A stretch of DNA of 64,000 nucleotides from JAUPVO01 sp964420875 (GTDB lineage Bacteria > Patescibacteriota > Minisyncoccia > Phycocordibacterales > UBA5272), in assembly GCA_964420875.1 (NCBI GenBank), contig CAYQUK010000001.1, positions 87,373 to 151,372 of the forward strand, read 5' to 3'. This document shows, piece after piece, positions 14,907 to 24,270 of this stretch; the first letter of the stretch is position 1, and each line of letters starts with the position of its first letter. Position numbers and translations under genes: made by a program. The notes beneath the pieces were generated by a model, which had not been told where the DNA came from, did not search any database, and worked only from the letters and a program-made list of their open reading frames with translations.

Positions 14907-16406
14907 ATGTCAGTACAAAACATAGTAAAAGAATTGGAAGGAATGATAAATGCTAACAACTCTAGCATTGAGGTAAAAGAGGCAGGGTCTGTGGCAAAGG
15001 TATATGATGGTATCGCCTCTGTTTACGGTCTCGCTAATGCTCAAAGCATGGAGATGCTCGAGTTCGAATCTGGTGCAAAAGGTCTAGCTTTAAACCTTGA
15101 GACTGACAATGTTGGTGTGGTTATAATCGAGGGTGCTGACAAGGTACGTGAAGGTGAGAGAGTAACCAGAACGAATACTATTCTTGCTATTCCTGTTGCA
15201 GATGAGCTGCTTGGTCGCGTTGTTGATCCGCTTATGATGCCACTGGACGGTAAAGCAAAGATAAATAAAACAAAAGATCAATTAGTTGAGCGTGTAGCGC
15301 CAGGCGTGATGACTCGTGAGCCAGTTAATGTTCCAATGCAAACAGGTATTAAGTCTATAGATGCAATGATACCTGTTGGACGTGGTCAACGTGAGTTGAT
15401 TATTGGTGACAGACAAACCGGAAAGACTACTATTGCGATTGATACTATTATCAATCAAAAAGGTAAAGGTGTAGTCTGTGTATATGTTGCTATTGGTCAA
15501 AAAGAGTCAAAGATAGCTCAGATAGTTGAAAAGTTAACCCAAGCTGGAGCAATGGAGTATACGACTGTTGTACTCGCTGGTGTGTCACAAGGTGCAGCAA
15601 AGTCATTCCTCGCACCATATTCTGGAGTTGCTGTTGCGGAGTATTTTATGGAGCAAGGTAAAGATGTCCTAGTTATATACGACGACCTATCTAAACATGC
15701 TATTGCATATCGTGAGATGTCTCTATTACTTCGTCGCCCACCAGGACGTGAGGCATATCCAGGAGATGTTTTTTACCTACATTCACGCCTCCTCGAGCGC
15801 GCATGTCGCCTCAATGCTGAAAATGGTGGAGGGTCAATCACAGCATTACCGATTATTGAGACTCAAGCTGGAGATATCTCGGCATATGTTGCAACAAACG
15901 TGATCTCAATCACTGACGGACAGATATTTCTCGATTCAGGTCTTTTCTATCGCGGTATCAGGCCTGCTATTGATGTTGGACTGTCGGTATCTCGTGTAGG
16001 ATCATCAGCACAATTAAAACCAATGAAGAAAAACGCAGGTATGATGAAGCTGAACTTGGCACAGTATCGCGAGCTCGAGAGCTTTGCTCAATTTGATTCA
16101 GACTTAGATCCAGTTACAAAGGCAACTATCGAGCGTGGCAAGAGAACTGTAGAAATGCTAAAGCAGAAAAATGGTGAACCTATGAGTGTTGGTGCTCAGG
16201 TTGCATCTATTTATGCCGTTAATAGTGGTGTAACAGATGAGCTGGATGTAAAAAACATTAATGATTTTGAAATGTATATGCAAAATGCATTGCACACTTA
16301 CCATGCAGAGCTGGAGGCCGACCTGTCAAAGGATTGGAATGAGGATATAGAGGCAAAGCTAAAAGAGTTCTTGGCAACTGTTAAGGCTGACTATATAGCG
16401 AAATAA
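14907..16406 (+). CDS. atpA: ATP synthase subunit alpha
   Basis: 499 residues. P-loop GDRQTGKT (167-174) and the family signature region PAIDVGLSVSRVGS are present. Non-catalytic nucleotide-binding subunit of F1. Starts 11 nt after atpH. Confidence 0.98.
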   Translation: MSVQNIVKELEGMINANNSSIEVKEAGSVAKVYDGIASVYGLANAQSMEMLEFESGAKGLALNLETDNVGVVIIEGADKVREGERVTRTNTILAIPVADELLGRVVDPLMMPLDGKAKINKTKDQLVERVAPGVMTREPVNVPMQTGIKSIDAMIPVGRGQRELIIGDRQTGKTTIAIDTIINQKGKGVVCVYVAIGQKESKIAQIVEKLTQAGAMEYTTVVLAGVSQGAAKSFLAPYSGVAVAEYFMEQGKDVLVIYDDLSKHAIAYREMSLLLRRPPGREAYPGDVFYLHSRLLERACRLNAENGGGSITALPIIETQAGDISAYVATNVISITDGQIFLDSGLFYRGIRPAIDVGLSVSRVGSSAQLKPMKKNAGMMKLNLAQYRELESFAQFDSDLDPVTKATIERGKRTVEMLKQKNGEPMSVGAQVASIYAVNSGVTDELDVKNINDFEMYMQNALHTYHAELEADLSKDWNEDIEAKLKEFLATVKADYIAK

Positions 16407-16414
16407 TTTTATAA

Positions 16415-17272
16415 ATGCAAACTAGAGCAATCAAAGGTAAAATAAAATCAACACAGAGTATACGTAAAATCACACGTACTATGGAGATGGTGTCTGTGGC
16501 AAAAATGAAAAAGGCTCTAGCTCTAGCAGAGGGGTACAAGGCATTTACTGTGGAAGCAAAAAGAGTGTTGGCGATACTTGGTGAGCAGCGTGAAAAACAT
16601 CCACTAATGATGCAAAATGATAGCCATAAGAAACTACTAATAATAATCGGAGGACAGAAAGGGCTCTGCGGAGGATTCAACACAAATATATATCGTAAGG
16701 TGTATAAATATAATAAGGATAACAATCATAAAGTTGATATGATTTGCGTCGGTAAATACGGTGAGAAAATAGCAAAGAAATTTGAAAGTACTGACTCGGC
16801 TATCATCGCATCTTTTAATGCAAAAGTTTTTGCTGTTTCTGATGCGAGAGCAATGACAAAGACTGTCATCGCTGCGTATCTTGAGGGGACATATTCTGCG
16901 GTGGATATCGTATACACTGATTTTGAAAATATTAACTCTCAACGCGTAGACACTATACAGCTCTTACCATTTAGTAATAAAAATATTGATAACAAAAATA
17001 ACGTTGATGGTCTTGAGTACAGTTTTGAGCCAAGTGTAACTGAGGTGTATGAGCAAGCTATAAAAATACTATTGCAGAACTTGATAGCTGGATTTGTATC
17101 CCGTTCTACAGCTGCTGAGCACGCTGCGCGTATGATGGCTATGAAGACTGCGACAGATAATGCTGGAGAGATGCTCGACGAGCTAAAGCTGTGGTACAAC
17201 AAAGTTCGCCAAGCAGGCATCACCCAGGAAATAGCCGAAATATCATCCGGAGCAATGGCTATCGCGAAGTAG
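16415..17272 (+). CDS. atpG: ATP synthase subunit gamma
   Basis: 285 residues. The N-terminal helix IKGKIKSTQSIRKITRTMEM and the C-terminal helix RQAGITQEIAEISSGA form the rotor shaft; GLCGGFNTN is the conserved loop. The last gene before the operon is interrupted: atpD follows only after an unrelated secreted protein and a terminator. Confidence 0.97.
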   Translation: MQTRAIKGKIKSTQSIRKITRTMEMVSVAKMKKALALAEGYKAFTVEAKRVLAILGEQREKHPLMMQNDSHKKLLIIIGGQKGLCGGFNTNIYRKVYKYNKDNNHKVDMICVGKYGEKIAKKFESTDSAIIASFNAKVFAVSDARAMTKTVIAAYLEGTYSAVDIVYTDFENINSQRVDTIQLLPFSNKNIDNKNNVDGLEYSFEPSVTEVYEQAIKILLQNLIAGFVSRSTAAEHAARMMAMKTATDNAGEMLDELKLWYNKVRQAGITQEIAEISSGAMAIAK

Positions 17273-17283
17273 GTTTGATAGAC

Positions 17284-17312
17284 TTGACACAGTTTTTATT
17301 TAAATGTAGTAT
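17284..17312 (+). promoter_or_regulatory. Promoter of the secreted peptidoglycan-binding gene
   Basis: Perfect TTGACA (17284-17289), 17 nt, TAGTAT (17307-17312), ending 8 nt before the ATG at 17321. It shows that the gene is transcribed on its own and not only as part of the ATP synthase operon. Confidence 0.82.
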
Positions 17313-17320
17313 GCAGATAT

Positions 17321-18190
17321 ATGAAAAGATTATTTGCTTTATTTGCCATAGTTTCTATATCTAGTCAGGCTGTTTTTGCCTTATCTATTTACCCACCATA
17401 CAATGGTAATGGTGATTATGATACTAATCCAGTGCAATCTGCTACTTGTTACAACCTCTCATACAATATGAGAAAAGGTGATAAGGATAGTACTGTTGGT
17501 GGCGAAGTATCAAAACTTCAAGAGGCCATGAATCAGCTTGGGTATATGTCTCAGGATCCTACAGGATTTTTCGGTAATGCGACATTTAATGCTGTTAGAA
17601 GTTTCCAGTCTGCAAATAATCTTTCTGCTACGGGGTACTTTGGAAATCTAACTCGTGCTGCTCTACAATCCAGAACATGTGGAACAATCAACAACCCAGT
17701 TTATCCAACAACTACATGTGCGTTGTATACAACATATATTTCTAACTCATGCATATGTCCTACAGGTTACTATGCTATGTACACAATACCTGGAAGCAGT
17801 GCATTTTCATGCCAAAACGGTACAGGGTATAATCCTGGCAACAACAATGGGACAATCTCTTGTAATCTAAATACTATTTACACTACTAACTCATGTGTAT
17901 GTCCATCTGGATATACTGCTATGACTTATGGATCAGGTACATTTATGTGCCAAAGCTATAACGGAGGATACAATAATAATCCAAATTATAACGATTGTAA
18001 TTACTATGGAAATTGTAATTATAACAATGGAAATCAATACAATAACATCTGTGCAGTAGGTGAGAATGTTCAAGTCGACCTATCTCGCTGTACCTGTCCG
18101 GCCGGTTACACTGCTGTACAATATCAGACATTTGCATATGATGGCACACAGCCAGGAATGTGTAGATATCAAGGTTGGTACAACTACTAG
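17321..18190 (+). CDS. Secreted peptidoglycan-binding protein with Cys-rich repeats
   Basis: 289 residues. Signal peptide (cleavage likely after AVFA, residue 20), a PG_binding_1 domain (about 50-115; GGEVSKLQEAMNQLGY and GTFGNATFNAV-like FFGNATFNAVRSFQ), then three Cys-rich units of the form C...SCxCPxGYxAM...C (about 130-165, 180-212, 240-285) joined by Asn/Gly/Tyr-rich linkers. It probably sits on the cell wall with disulfide-bonded modules. It splits the ATP synthase operon between atpG and atpD. Confidence 0.85.
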   Translation: MKRLFALFAIVSISSQAVFALSIYPPYNGNGDYDTNPVQSATCYNLSYNMRKGDKDSTVGGEVSKLQEAMNQLGYMSQDPTGFFGNATFNAVRSFQSANNLSATGYFGNLTRAALQSRTCGTINNPVYPTTTCALYTTYISNSCICPTGYYAMYTIPGSSAFSCQNGTGYNPGNNNGTISCNLNTIYTTNSCVCPSGYTAMTYGSGTFMCQSYNGGYNNNPNYNDCNYYGNCNYNNGNQYNNICAVGENVQVDLSRCTCPAGYTAVQYQTFAYDGTQPGMCRYQGWYNY

Positions 18191-18201
18191 TTTCAAAATA
18201 A

Positions 18202-18246
18202 ATAACATAAAAGCCACTCGCTAGCGAGTGGCTTTTATGTTATAAT
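18202..18246 (+). terminator. 42-nt perfect palindrome terminator merged with the atpD -10 box
   Basis: 18202-18243 is a perfect palindrome (half-site ATAACATAAAAGCCACTCGC then T at the centre). Its final TAT is the start of TATAAT at 18241-18246, the -10 box for atpD. Termination of the upstream gene and initiation of atpD therefore share bases. The same design recurs before dnaJ and trpS. Confidence 0.85.
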
Positions 18247-18265
18247 ATCTCGGTAAAATTAACTT

Positions 18266-19645
18266 ATGAACACAGGAAAAATCACACAAATCATCGGTCC
18301 AGTAATAGACATTTCTTTCGAAGGTCACTTGCCAGCAATCAAAAACGCGCTCACAGTACAAAATGGTAAAGAGGTAGTAGTGCTAGAGGTTGCTCAGCAT
18401 TTGGGATTGTCTGAGGTGCGCGCTATTGCTATGTCTACTACTGATGGGTTGGCTCGTGGTACTGAGGTGATAGATACCGGAACTTCTATTAGTGTTCCAG
18501 TTGGAAAAGAAGTACTAGGCAGAATGTTTGATGTGGTTGGTAACCCAATAGATAACAAAGGTAAAGTAGATGCAAAAAAGTTCTACTCTATACATCGTGA
18601 GGCGCCAAAGTTTGAAGATCAATCTACAAAAGCAGAAGTGTTAGAGACTGGAATCAAAGTTATCGATCTGATCTGTCCATTTCTAAAAGGTGGTAAGGTC
18701 GGACTATTTGGTGGAGCTGGTGTGGGTAAGACTGTTATCATCCAAGAGTTGATACGTAACATCGCCGCAGAGCATGGTGGATACTCGATATTTGCTGGAG
18801 TAGGAGAGAGATCTCGTGAAGGTAATGATCTGTACAGAGAAATGGAGGAGTCGGGAGTATTGGACAAGACTACACTCGTTTTCGGTCAAATGAATGAGCC
18901 ACCAGGAGCCCGCGCTCGTGTTGCATTGTCAGCTCTATCAATGGCGGAGTATTTCCGTGATGAGGAGAACAAAGACGTTCTGATGTTCGTGGACAATATC
19001 TTCCGCTTTACTCAAGCTGGATCAGAGATATCGGCGCTACTTGGTCGTATGCCATCAGCTGTAGGGTATCAGCCAACACTAGCTACTGAGATGGGTCAAT
19101 TACAAGAGCGTATCACCAGTACTAAAAATGGGTCCATCACATCAGTACAGGCAGTGTATGTACCAGCAGACGACCTTACTGACCCAGCTCCTGCGACAAC
19201 TTTTGCTCATCTTGACTCAACGGTTACTCTTTCTCGCCCACTCTCAGAGCTAGGTATTTATCCAGCTGTAGACCCGCTCGACTCAACATCAACAATATTG
19301 TCTCCAGAGATAGTAGGTGAGGAGCATTATAATGTTGCTCGTGGTGTACAGAAGATTCTGCAGAGATACAAAGATTTGCAAGACATCATCGCCATCCTAG
19401 GTATGGATGAGTTGTCAGATGAAGACAAGAAAACTGTGTCACGCGCTCGCAAGATACAAAAGTTCCTCTCTCAACCATTTTTCGTTGCTGAGCAGTTCAC
19501 AGGACGTCCAGGAATGTATGTAAAACTTGAGGACACAATCAAGTCATTTAAAGAGATACTCGATGGTACTCATGATGATGTGCCAGAGCAGAATTTCTAT
19601 ATGAAGGGAGGTATAGATACAGTTGAAAAAGTAGCAACAGCATAA
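18266..19645 (+). CDS. atpD: ATP synthase subunit beta
   Basis: 459 residues. Catalytic P-loop GGAGVGKT (149-156), GERSREGNDLYREM, and the DELSEED-equivalent MDELSDED near residue 378. Catalytic subunit of F1. Separated from atpG by the secreted protein gene; has its own promoter. Confidence 0.98.
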   Translation: MNTGKITQIIGPVIDISFEGHLPAIKNALTVQNGKEVVVLEVAQHLGLSEVRAIAMSTTDGLARGTEVIDTGTSISVPVGKEVLGRMFDVVGNPIDNKGKVDAKKFYSIHREAPKFEDQSTKAEVLETGIKVIDLICPFLKGGKVGLFGGAGVGKTVIIQELIRNIAAEHGGYSIFAGVGERSREGNDLYREMEESGVLDKTTLVFGQMNEPPGARARVALSALSMAEYFRDEENKDVLMFVDNIFRFTQAGSEISALLGRMPSAVGYQPTLATEMGQLQERITSTKNGSITSVQAVYVPADDLTDPAPATTFAHLDSTVTLSRPLSELGIYPAVDPLDSTSTILSPEIVGEEHYNVARGVQKILQRYKDLQDIIAILGMDELSDEDKKTVSRARKIQKFLSQPFFVAEQFTGRPGMYVKLEDTIKSFKEILDGTHDDVPEQNFYMKGGIDTVEKVATA

Positions 19646-19647
19646 TA

Positions 19648-20058
19648 ATGATACATCTCTACATAGCAACGCCAGAGGCGAAAATATTTGATGGAGAGGT
19701 GGACAGGGTTACTCTTCCTAGTTCGTCTGGGACTATTAGTGTTTTAGCTGGTCATGAGCCGATAATGTCGACGATACTTTTTGGTGAGATACGTTTTAAT
19801 CGCGGTACAGATGAGGAGGTATTTGCGGCTTATAACGGAGTGATAAATATTGAAAACAATAAAGGTCACACTCGTGTCTCGGTGTTACTCGAGCACAATG
19901 AAAATGTTAAAAATATTGACATAGAAAAAGCCAACGCAGCTCTCGAGCGCGCAAAAGAGCTAAAGACTATGAAAATGGACGATTTGTCGCTCGACAGCAA
20001 CAGTACATTGATGCGTGAACTCAATAGGGTTAGACTTGCCAAAAAGTATAATCGTTAA
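19648..20058 (+). CDS. atpC: ATP synthase subunit epsilon
   Basis: 136 residues. N-terminal beta sandwich (IATPEAKIFDGEVDRVTLPS, AGHEPIMSTI) and C-terminal helical hairpin (EKANAALERAKEL). It regulates rotation and couples gamma to the c ring. Starts 2 nt after atpD. Confidence 0.95.
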   Translation: MIHLYIATPEAKIFDGEVDRVTLPSSSGTISVLAGHEPIMSTILFGEIRFNRGTDEEVFAAYNGVINIENNKGHTRVSVLLEHNENVKNIDIEKANAALERAKELKTMKMDDLSLDSNSTLMRELNRVRLAKKYNR

Positions 20059-20073
20059 TACACTGTACAGACT

Positions 20074-21336
20074 ATGCTAGATATCAAATTCATCCGTGAG
20101 AATAGTGAGATTATTAAAACAGCTGCCATTAAAAAGAAGTTAAAATTTGATGTTGATGCTCTGGTAAATCTAGACAATCAAAGACTAGAAATAATGAAGC
20201 GTGCCGAGGAATTGAGAGCAAAGCAAAGTGGAGCTAGTGAGCAAATACAAAAGTCTGCCGGTGATGAGCGTAATGCCTTGTTGGAGTCAATGAAAGTTGT
20301 TAAAGACGAACTTAAAAAAGAGGAAGAGGCGCTAGAGGTCATAATGAAAGATTGGCGTGCGTTGATGCTGGCTGTACCAAATATCCCAGACATGAGTGTG
20401 CCAGATGGAGAGAGTGATGCTGATAATGTAGAGGTTAAAAAATGGGGAGAGATAAAAACTTTTGACTTCAAGGTCCGTGATCATATTGAAATAATGGAGA
20501 TGGGTGACATGGTTGATTTTGAGCGCGGCACAAAGACTTCTGGATTTCGTGGATACTTTTTGAAAAACGATGCAGCACTACTAGAGATGGCAGTATGGCA
20601 ATATGTAATGCAAAAGTGGAATAAGAAAGGGTTTACTCCAATGATAGTGCCGTCAATGGTAAAGCGTGAGACACTACTTGGATCTGGATATTTACCACAA
20701 GGTGAAGATGATTTGTATAAAGATGGAGATGATTATTTATCTGGTACTGGTGAGGTAGCAACTATGTTTTACCATTCAGGAGAGGTTATGGATGTTCCGC
20801 AACTACCAAAGAAATACTTGGCATTTTCAACATGTTTTCGCAAGGAGGCTGGCAGCCATGGTAAAGATGTGAAGGGGCTGGTCCGTGTGCATGAGTTCTA
20901 CAAACTTGAACAAGTGATACTTTGCGAGGCATCTCATGAGAAGTCAGTAGAGCATCATGAGGAGCTACTACGTAACGCAGAGGAGATGATGGAGGAGCTG
21001 GGTATACCGTATCACACTGTTGTGAACTGTGGAGCGGATTTAGGATTGGGTCAAGTTAAAAAATATGACATCGAGGCCTGGATGCCAAGTCAAAATAAAT
21101 ATCGTGAGACACATAGCTGTAGTTATTTCCACGACTTCCAAACTAGACGCCTCAATATCAGATACAAAGATACTGACGGAAAGATGAGGTTTGCTCATTC
21201 TCTAAACAACACAGCTGCAGCTACACCACGCCTTATCACTGCTATTATTGAAAATTATCAAAATGCTGACGGTACAGTAACGGTACCAGAAGTCTTAATA
21301 CCTTATGTGGGCAAAACACTTCTCGGTAGACCTTAA
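20074..21336 (+). CDS. serS: Seryl-tRNA synthetase
   Basis: 420 residues. The N-terminal coiled-coil arm (about 30-100) binds tRNA-Ser. Class II motif 2 is CFRKEAGSHGKD and motif 3 is NNTAAATPRLITAIIENY. The upstream spacer after atpC is 15 nt. The 3' end overlaps the next gene by 32 nt. Confidence 0.97.
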   Translation: MLDIKFIRENSEIIKTAAIKKKLKFDVDALVNLDNQRLEIMKRAEELRAKQSGASEQIQKSAGDERNALLESMKVVKDELKKEEEALEVIMKDWRALMLAVPNIPDMSVPDGESDADNVEVKKWGEIKTFDFKVRDHIEIMEMGDMVDFERGTKTSGFRGYFLKNDAALLEMAVWQYVMQKWNKKGFTPMIVPSMVKRETLLGSGYLPQGEDDLYKDGDDYLSGTGEVATMFYHSGEVMDVPQLPKKYLAFSTCFRKEAGSHGKDVKGLVRVHEFYKLEQVILCEASHEKSVEHHEELLRNAEEMMEELGIPYHTVVNCGADLGLGQVKKYDIEAWMPSQNKYRETHSCSYFHDFQTRRLNIRYKDTDGKMRFAHSLNNTAAATPRLITAIIENYQNADGTVTVPEVLIPYVGKTLLGRP

Positions 21337-21844
21337 GTGGTTAAAAAAGGTTTTAATATTTTCTACTATTTTTGCAGTACTGGCAACAGGTATTTTGCTA
21401 GGCTTAAAATGGGACAGAATAGTCTATCCAAACTCTTTTAAAGAAATAGAAAAAGACGTCATCACTCCGGGCTTGTCAGCTAGTACAACACTATCAAAAT
21501 CAGATAGGATAATAATTCAAAATGTTTTTGAGTTACTCGAAAGTAAAAAATTGGTAATAGGTGACATACATGTTGATGAATGGAGAGATGTATATGTTGA
21601 CACTGATCTGGCTCAAATTATTTTTAGTTTAAAAACAGAAAATCAGAAAATAATAAATACTTTGATTACGATAATAGATAATAAGATTTTTCAGATCAGT
21701 CAGAAAAATCCAGAAAATATGTTAGAGTATATCGATATACGTTTTGGTAATAAGGTATTTTATAAGTATAAAAATGGAAAACACATTTCAGCTACAACAA
21801 CCGAAAGTAACATTTTGGAACAAAGTACAACAACAGGCCGTTAA
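21305..21844 (+). CDS. FtsQ-like division membrane protein (probable)
   Basis: 179 residues from an ATG inside the serS 3' end. One N-terminal membrane helix (about 15-35), then an extracytoplasmic region ending in YIDIRFGNKVFYKYKNG, which resembles the last strand of FtsQ/DivIB. The POTRA part is short and diverged. A Thr/Ser-rich tail follows. FtsQ links divisome proteins at the septum. Size, topology and the terminal motif support the call, but the middle region is weak. Confidence 0.6.
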   Translation: MWAKHFSVDLKWLKKVLIFSTIFAVLATGILLGLKWDRIVYPNSFKEIEKDVITPGLSASTTLSKSDRIIIQNVFELLESKKLVIGDIHVDEWRDVYVDTDLAQIIFSLKTENQKIINTLITIIDNKIFQISQKNPENMLEYIDIRFGNKVFYKYKNGKHISATTTESNILEQSTTTGR

Positions 21845-22802
21845 TGAGGACAGGCCTATTGTCGTATTGGCCCCCATGGCGGACGTGACAGATGTGGTGT
21901 TCAGACAAATGATAAGTAAATACAGCCGCACGGGACAAGTTGGTGGTGGGCCGGATGTGATGTGGACAGAGTTCGTATCTGCTGATGGGCTGTGTAGTCC
22001 AGGGAGAGAGGTGTTAAAACGAGATCTGGAGTATGCAGAAATAGAGAGGCCAGTGGTGGCTCAGCTGTTTACTTCTAATCCAGAAAATATGCACAATGCT
22101 GTAAAGTATTGTCGTGAGCTCGGTTTTGATGGAGTGGACATTAATATGGGTTGTCCTGTAGACATTATTGGCAATCAAGGTGCAGGAGCTAAACTTATAA
22201 CCACTCCAGAGCTAGCCGTGAGGCTGATACGCGCAGCACAGTCTGCTGCAGGTGACATGCCCATAACTGTGAAGACTAGAATAGGGTGGAACAAAGTGGA
22301 GTACAAAGAGTGGCTCGGGGCAATATTAAAATGTGATCTACCGGTACTGACTGTGCATTTGCGTACCAGAAAAGAAATGTCACTGGTTGACGCTCATTGG
22401 GAGCTGGCGAGTGAGATTGGGGATTTTATAAAATCAGTATCACCAAACACTATATATATTGCAAATGGAGATGTAAAAGACTTGGCAGATGCAAAATCAA
22501 AATGGGAAAATCATAATATAGATGGAGTTATGATTGGGCGAGGAGTTTTCGGTTCACCGTGGCTTTTTGATTGGAATGGCGCAGTGCCAGATTTAAAACA
22601 AAAACTACAAATAATGCTCGAGCATACAAAATTGTACGAGGAGATGCTTGGGGATATAAAAAGCTTCTCAGTTATGAAAAAGCATTATAAAGCCTATGTA
22701 AATGGCTTTGCCGGCGCAAAGGAATTGCGTGAAAAACTATTCGAGTGTAAAGATTATGGAGAAGTGTTACAATGTACCAATGAGTTTTTATCGAAAATAT
22801 AG
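21774..22802 (+). CDS. tRNA-dihydrouridine synthase
   Basis: 342 residues from the ATG at 21774, overlapping the previous gene by 71 nt. FMN-dependent TIM barrel: LAPMADVTDVVFR near the start, catalytic Cys in DINMGCPVDII, TVKTRIGW, and MIGRGVFGSPW. It reduces uridines in tRNA D-loops; closest to DusB by motif wording, but the subtype is uncertain. Overlaps the dnaX start. Confidence 0.93.
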   Translation: MENTFQLQQPKVTFWNKVQQQAVNEDRPIVVLAPMADVTDVVFRQMISKYSRTGQVGGGPDVMWTEFVSADGLCSPGREVLKRDLEYAEIERPVVAQLFTSNPENMHNAVKYCRELGFDGVDINMGCPVDIIGNQGAGAKLITTPELAVRLIRAAQSAAGDMPITVKTRIGWNKVEYKEWLGAILKCDLPVLTVHLRTRKEMSLVDAHWELASEIGDFIKSVSPNTIYIANGDVKDLADAKSKWENHNIDGVMIGRGVFGSPWLFDWNGAVPDLKQKLQIMLEHTKLYEEMLGDIKSFSVMKKHYKAYVNGFAGAKELREKLFECKDYGEVLQCTNEFLSKI

Positions 22803-23760
22803 ACCAACAAATTTTGATGAAGTATTGGGGCAAAATGCTGCCGTCGCGACACTGCAATCAATAGCAAAAACAGAAAATATTCCCCATGCCTATATATTTT
22901 GTGGAGGGCATGGTACAGGTAAAACCAGTATCGCCAGGATATTTGCAAAGGCTCTCGGGACTGACAGTCAGGATATATATGAGATGGACGCGGCGAGCAA
23001 TAGAGGTATAGATGAGGCTCGCGATTTGCGTGAGGCGATACACACCATGCCAGTATTTTCAAAATACAAAGTTTACATTTTGGACGAGGCACATATGTTA
23101 ACAAAAGAGGCCAGTAATGCACTGCTGAAAACTCTAGAGGAGCCACCATCACATATTATTTTTATACTTTGTACTACTGATGCTGACAAGTTACTTTCTA
23201 CCATTCGTTCTCGTTGTCAGATCATCGATTTTAAACGTGCCACTCACGAAGATCTTGTAAAACAGATAACACACGTTGCAAAGCAAGAGAAAATAAAAAT
23301 AGACAAAGAGTCAGTCTCACTAATAGCAAGCAAGAGTAACAGATCATTTCGTGATGCGCTCAGCAATCTGGAGACTGTGGTGCATGGTATAGGTGAGGAT
23401 ATAAATTTTGATAGTGTAAAAGACTTTTTCAAAGTTGGGAATCAAGAGGGTGTATTAAAAGTTCTTGATGCTGTACATGAAAAAAATATAAAAAGTGTTT
23501 TTGAGATATTGGAGCAATTAGAAATCGGGGATGGATTTTACGATGAGATACTCGAGACTTTGCGTCAGGGTATGCTGGTAAGACAAAAAGTAGCAAAAGA
23601 CGTAGAGGTGGATTTTGCTGACTTTGTTGCTGCTCACGACACATTGTTCACTGCTAAAAATTTACTTTTCCTGTTAGAAAAGAAACCTATTTTTGAATTC
23701 ACAAAAGAAAAAAAGACTGCCGTGATGGCAGCCCTTGGAGCGATGGTGGAGCAGGGTTAA
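22780..23760 (+). CDS. dnaX: DNA polymerase III subunit gamma/tau, short and zinc-less
   Basis: 326 residues from the ATG at 22780 (MSFYRKYRPTNFDEVLGQ is the normal N-terminus). Walker A GGHGTGKT (42-49), Walker B ILDEAH, sensor TTDADKLLSTIRSRC. After the Walker A helix the usual four-Cys zinc module is absent: FAKALGTDSQDIYEMDAASN runs straight through. The tau C-terminal domains are also missing, so only a gamma-like clamp-loader core is left. Overlaps dus by 23 nt. Confidence 0.92.
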   Translation: MSFYRKYRPTNFDEVLGQNAAVATLQSIAKTENIPHAYIFCGGHGTGKTSIARIFAKALGTDSQDIYEMDAASNRGIDEARDLREAIHTMPVFSKYKVYILDEAHMLTKEASNALLKTLEEPPSHIIFILCTTDADKLLSTIRSRCQIIDFKRATHEDLVKQITHVAKQEKIKIDKESVSLIASKSNRSFRDALSNLETVVHGIGEDINFDSVKDFFKVGNQEGVLKVLDAVHEKNIKSVFEILEQLEIGDGFYDEILETLRQGMLVRQKVAKDVEVDFADFVAAHDTLFTAKNLLFLLEKKPIFEFTKEKKTAVMAALGAMVEQG

Positions 23761-23975
23761 GCTTTGACGGCGAATGCAGCGTCTATCCTTGCGATTTGTT
23801 CTCGTTTAACGGTTTCGTCAGTACACCTTTCCAGATGTTTTTTAACGTCACCCGCAAGTTTTTTTGCCGCATCAATGTATATCTTGTTCCCAGACCCTAA
23901 GTATTTGTTTATGGTTAAGAGGTGATGGTCTACCGCCTCTACGGCAAACTCTGGCGTCATTGTTTCGTAAGCCAT
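23757..23975 (-). CDS. Small soluble protein, unknown
   Basis: 72 residues from the ATG at 23975, which overlaps the previous stop by one base (TGATG), so translation is coupled; GGGGTGGG lies upstream. Predicted helical, with no membrane segment. Unknown family. Its stop overlaps the convergent dnaX stop. Part of a two-gene accessory unit. Confidence 0.62.
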   Translation of the reverse strand: MAYETMTPEFAVEAVDHHLLTINKYLGSGNKIYIDAAKKLAGDVKKHLERCTDETVKREQIARIDAAFAVKA

Positions 23976-24232
23976 CACGCCCACCCCAATATTTTTTGTT
24001 CCTGCTTACGCTCAATGGCGAATGCGCGAACATATTGGAATAGGGCGCCGAGCTCTTCTTCGAAGATAGTCAGCATATCCAGAAGCTCATCCATAAACGC
24101 AACTGGGATCTGACATATCAACGCAAACAGTTTTTCTTCAAATACTTTTTCGCCTTCATGTGCGATCTCCACAGCATAATCTACAAAGTCCTCAAGACCT
24201 TTGCGATCTGCTTCTGTGCAAACTGAACTCAT
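23975..24232 (-). CDS. Small helical acidic protein, unknown
   Basis: 85 residues, mostly helical, Glu-rich (HEGEKVFEEKLFALI, TIFEEELGALFQYV). A clear Shine-Dalgarno GGGAGAG lies 4 nt before the ATG, the accessory style of this window. Followed by a coupled second small gene. No family recognised; a two-gene soluble pair could be many things, including toxin-antitoxin, but no toxin motif is visible. Confidence 0.62.
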   Translation of the reverse strand: MSSVCTEADRKGLEDFVDYAVEIAHEGEKVFEEKLFALICQIPVAFMDELLDMLTIFEEELGALFQYVRAFAIERKQEQKILGWA

Positions 24233-24270
24233 AAAACTCTCCCTAGTTGACCAAACTTTATAATACCCAT

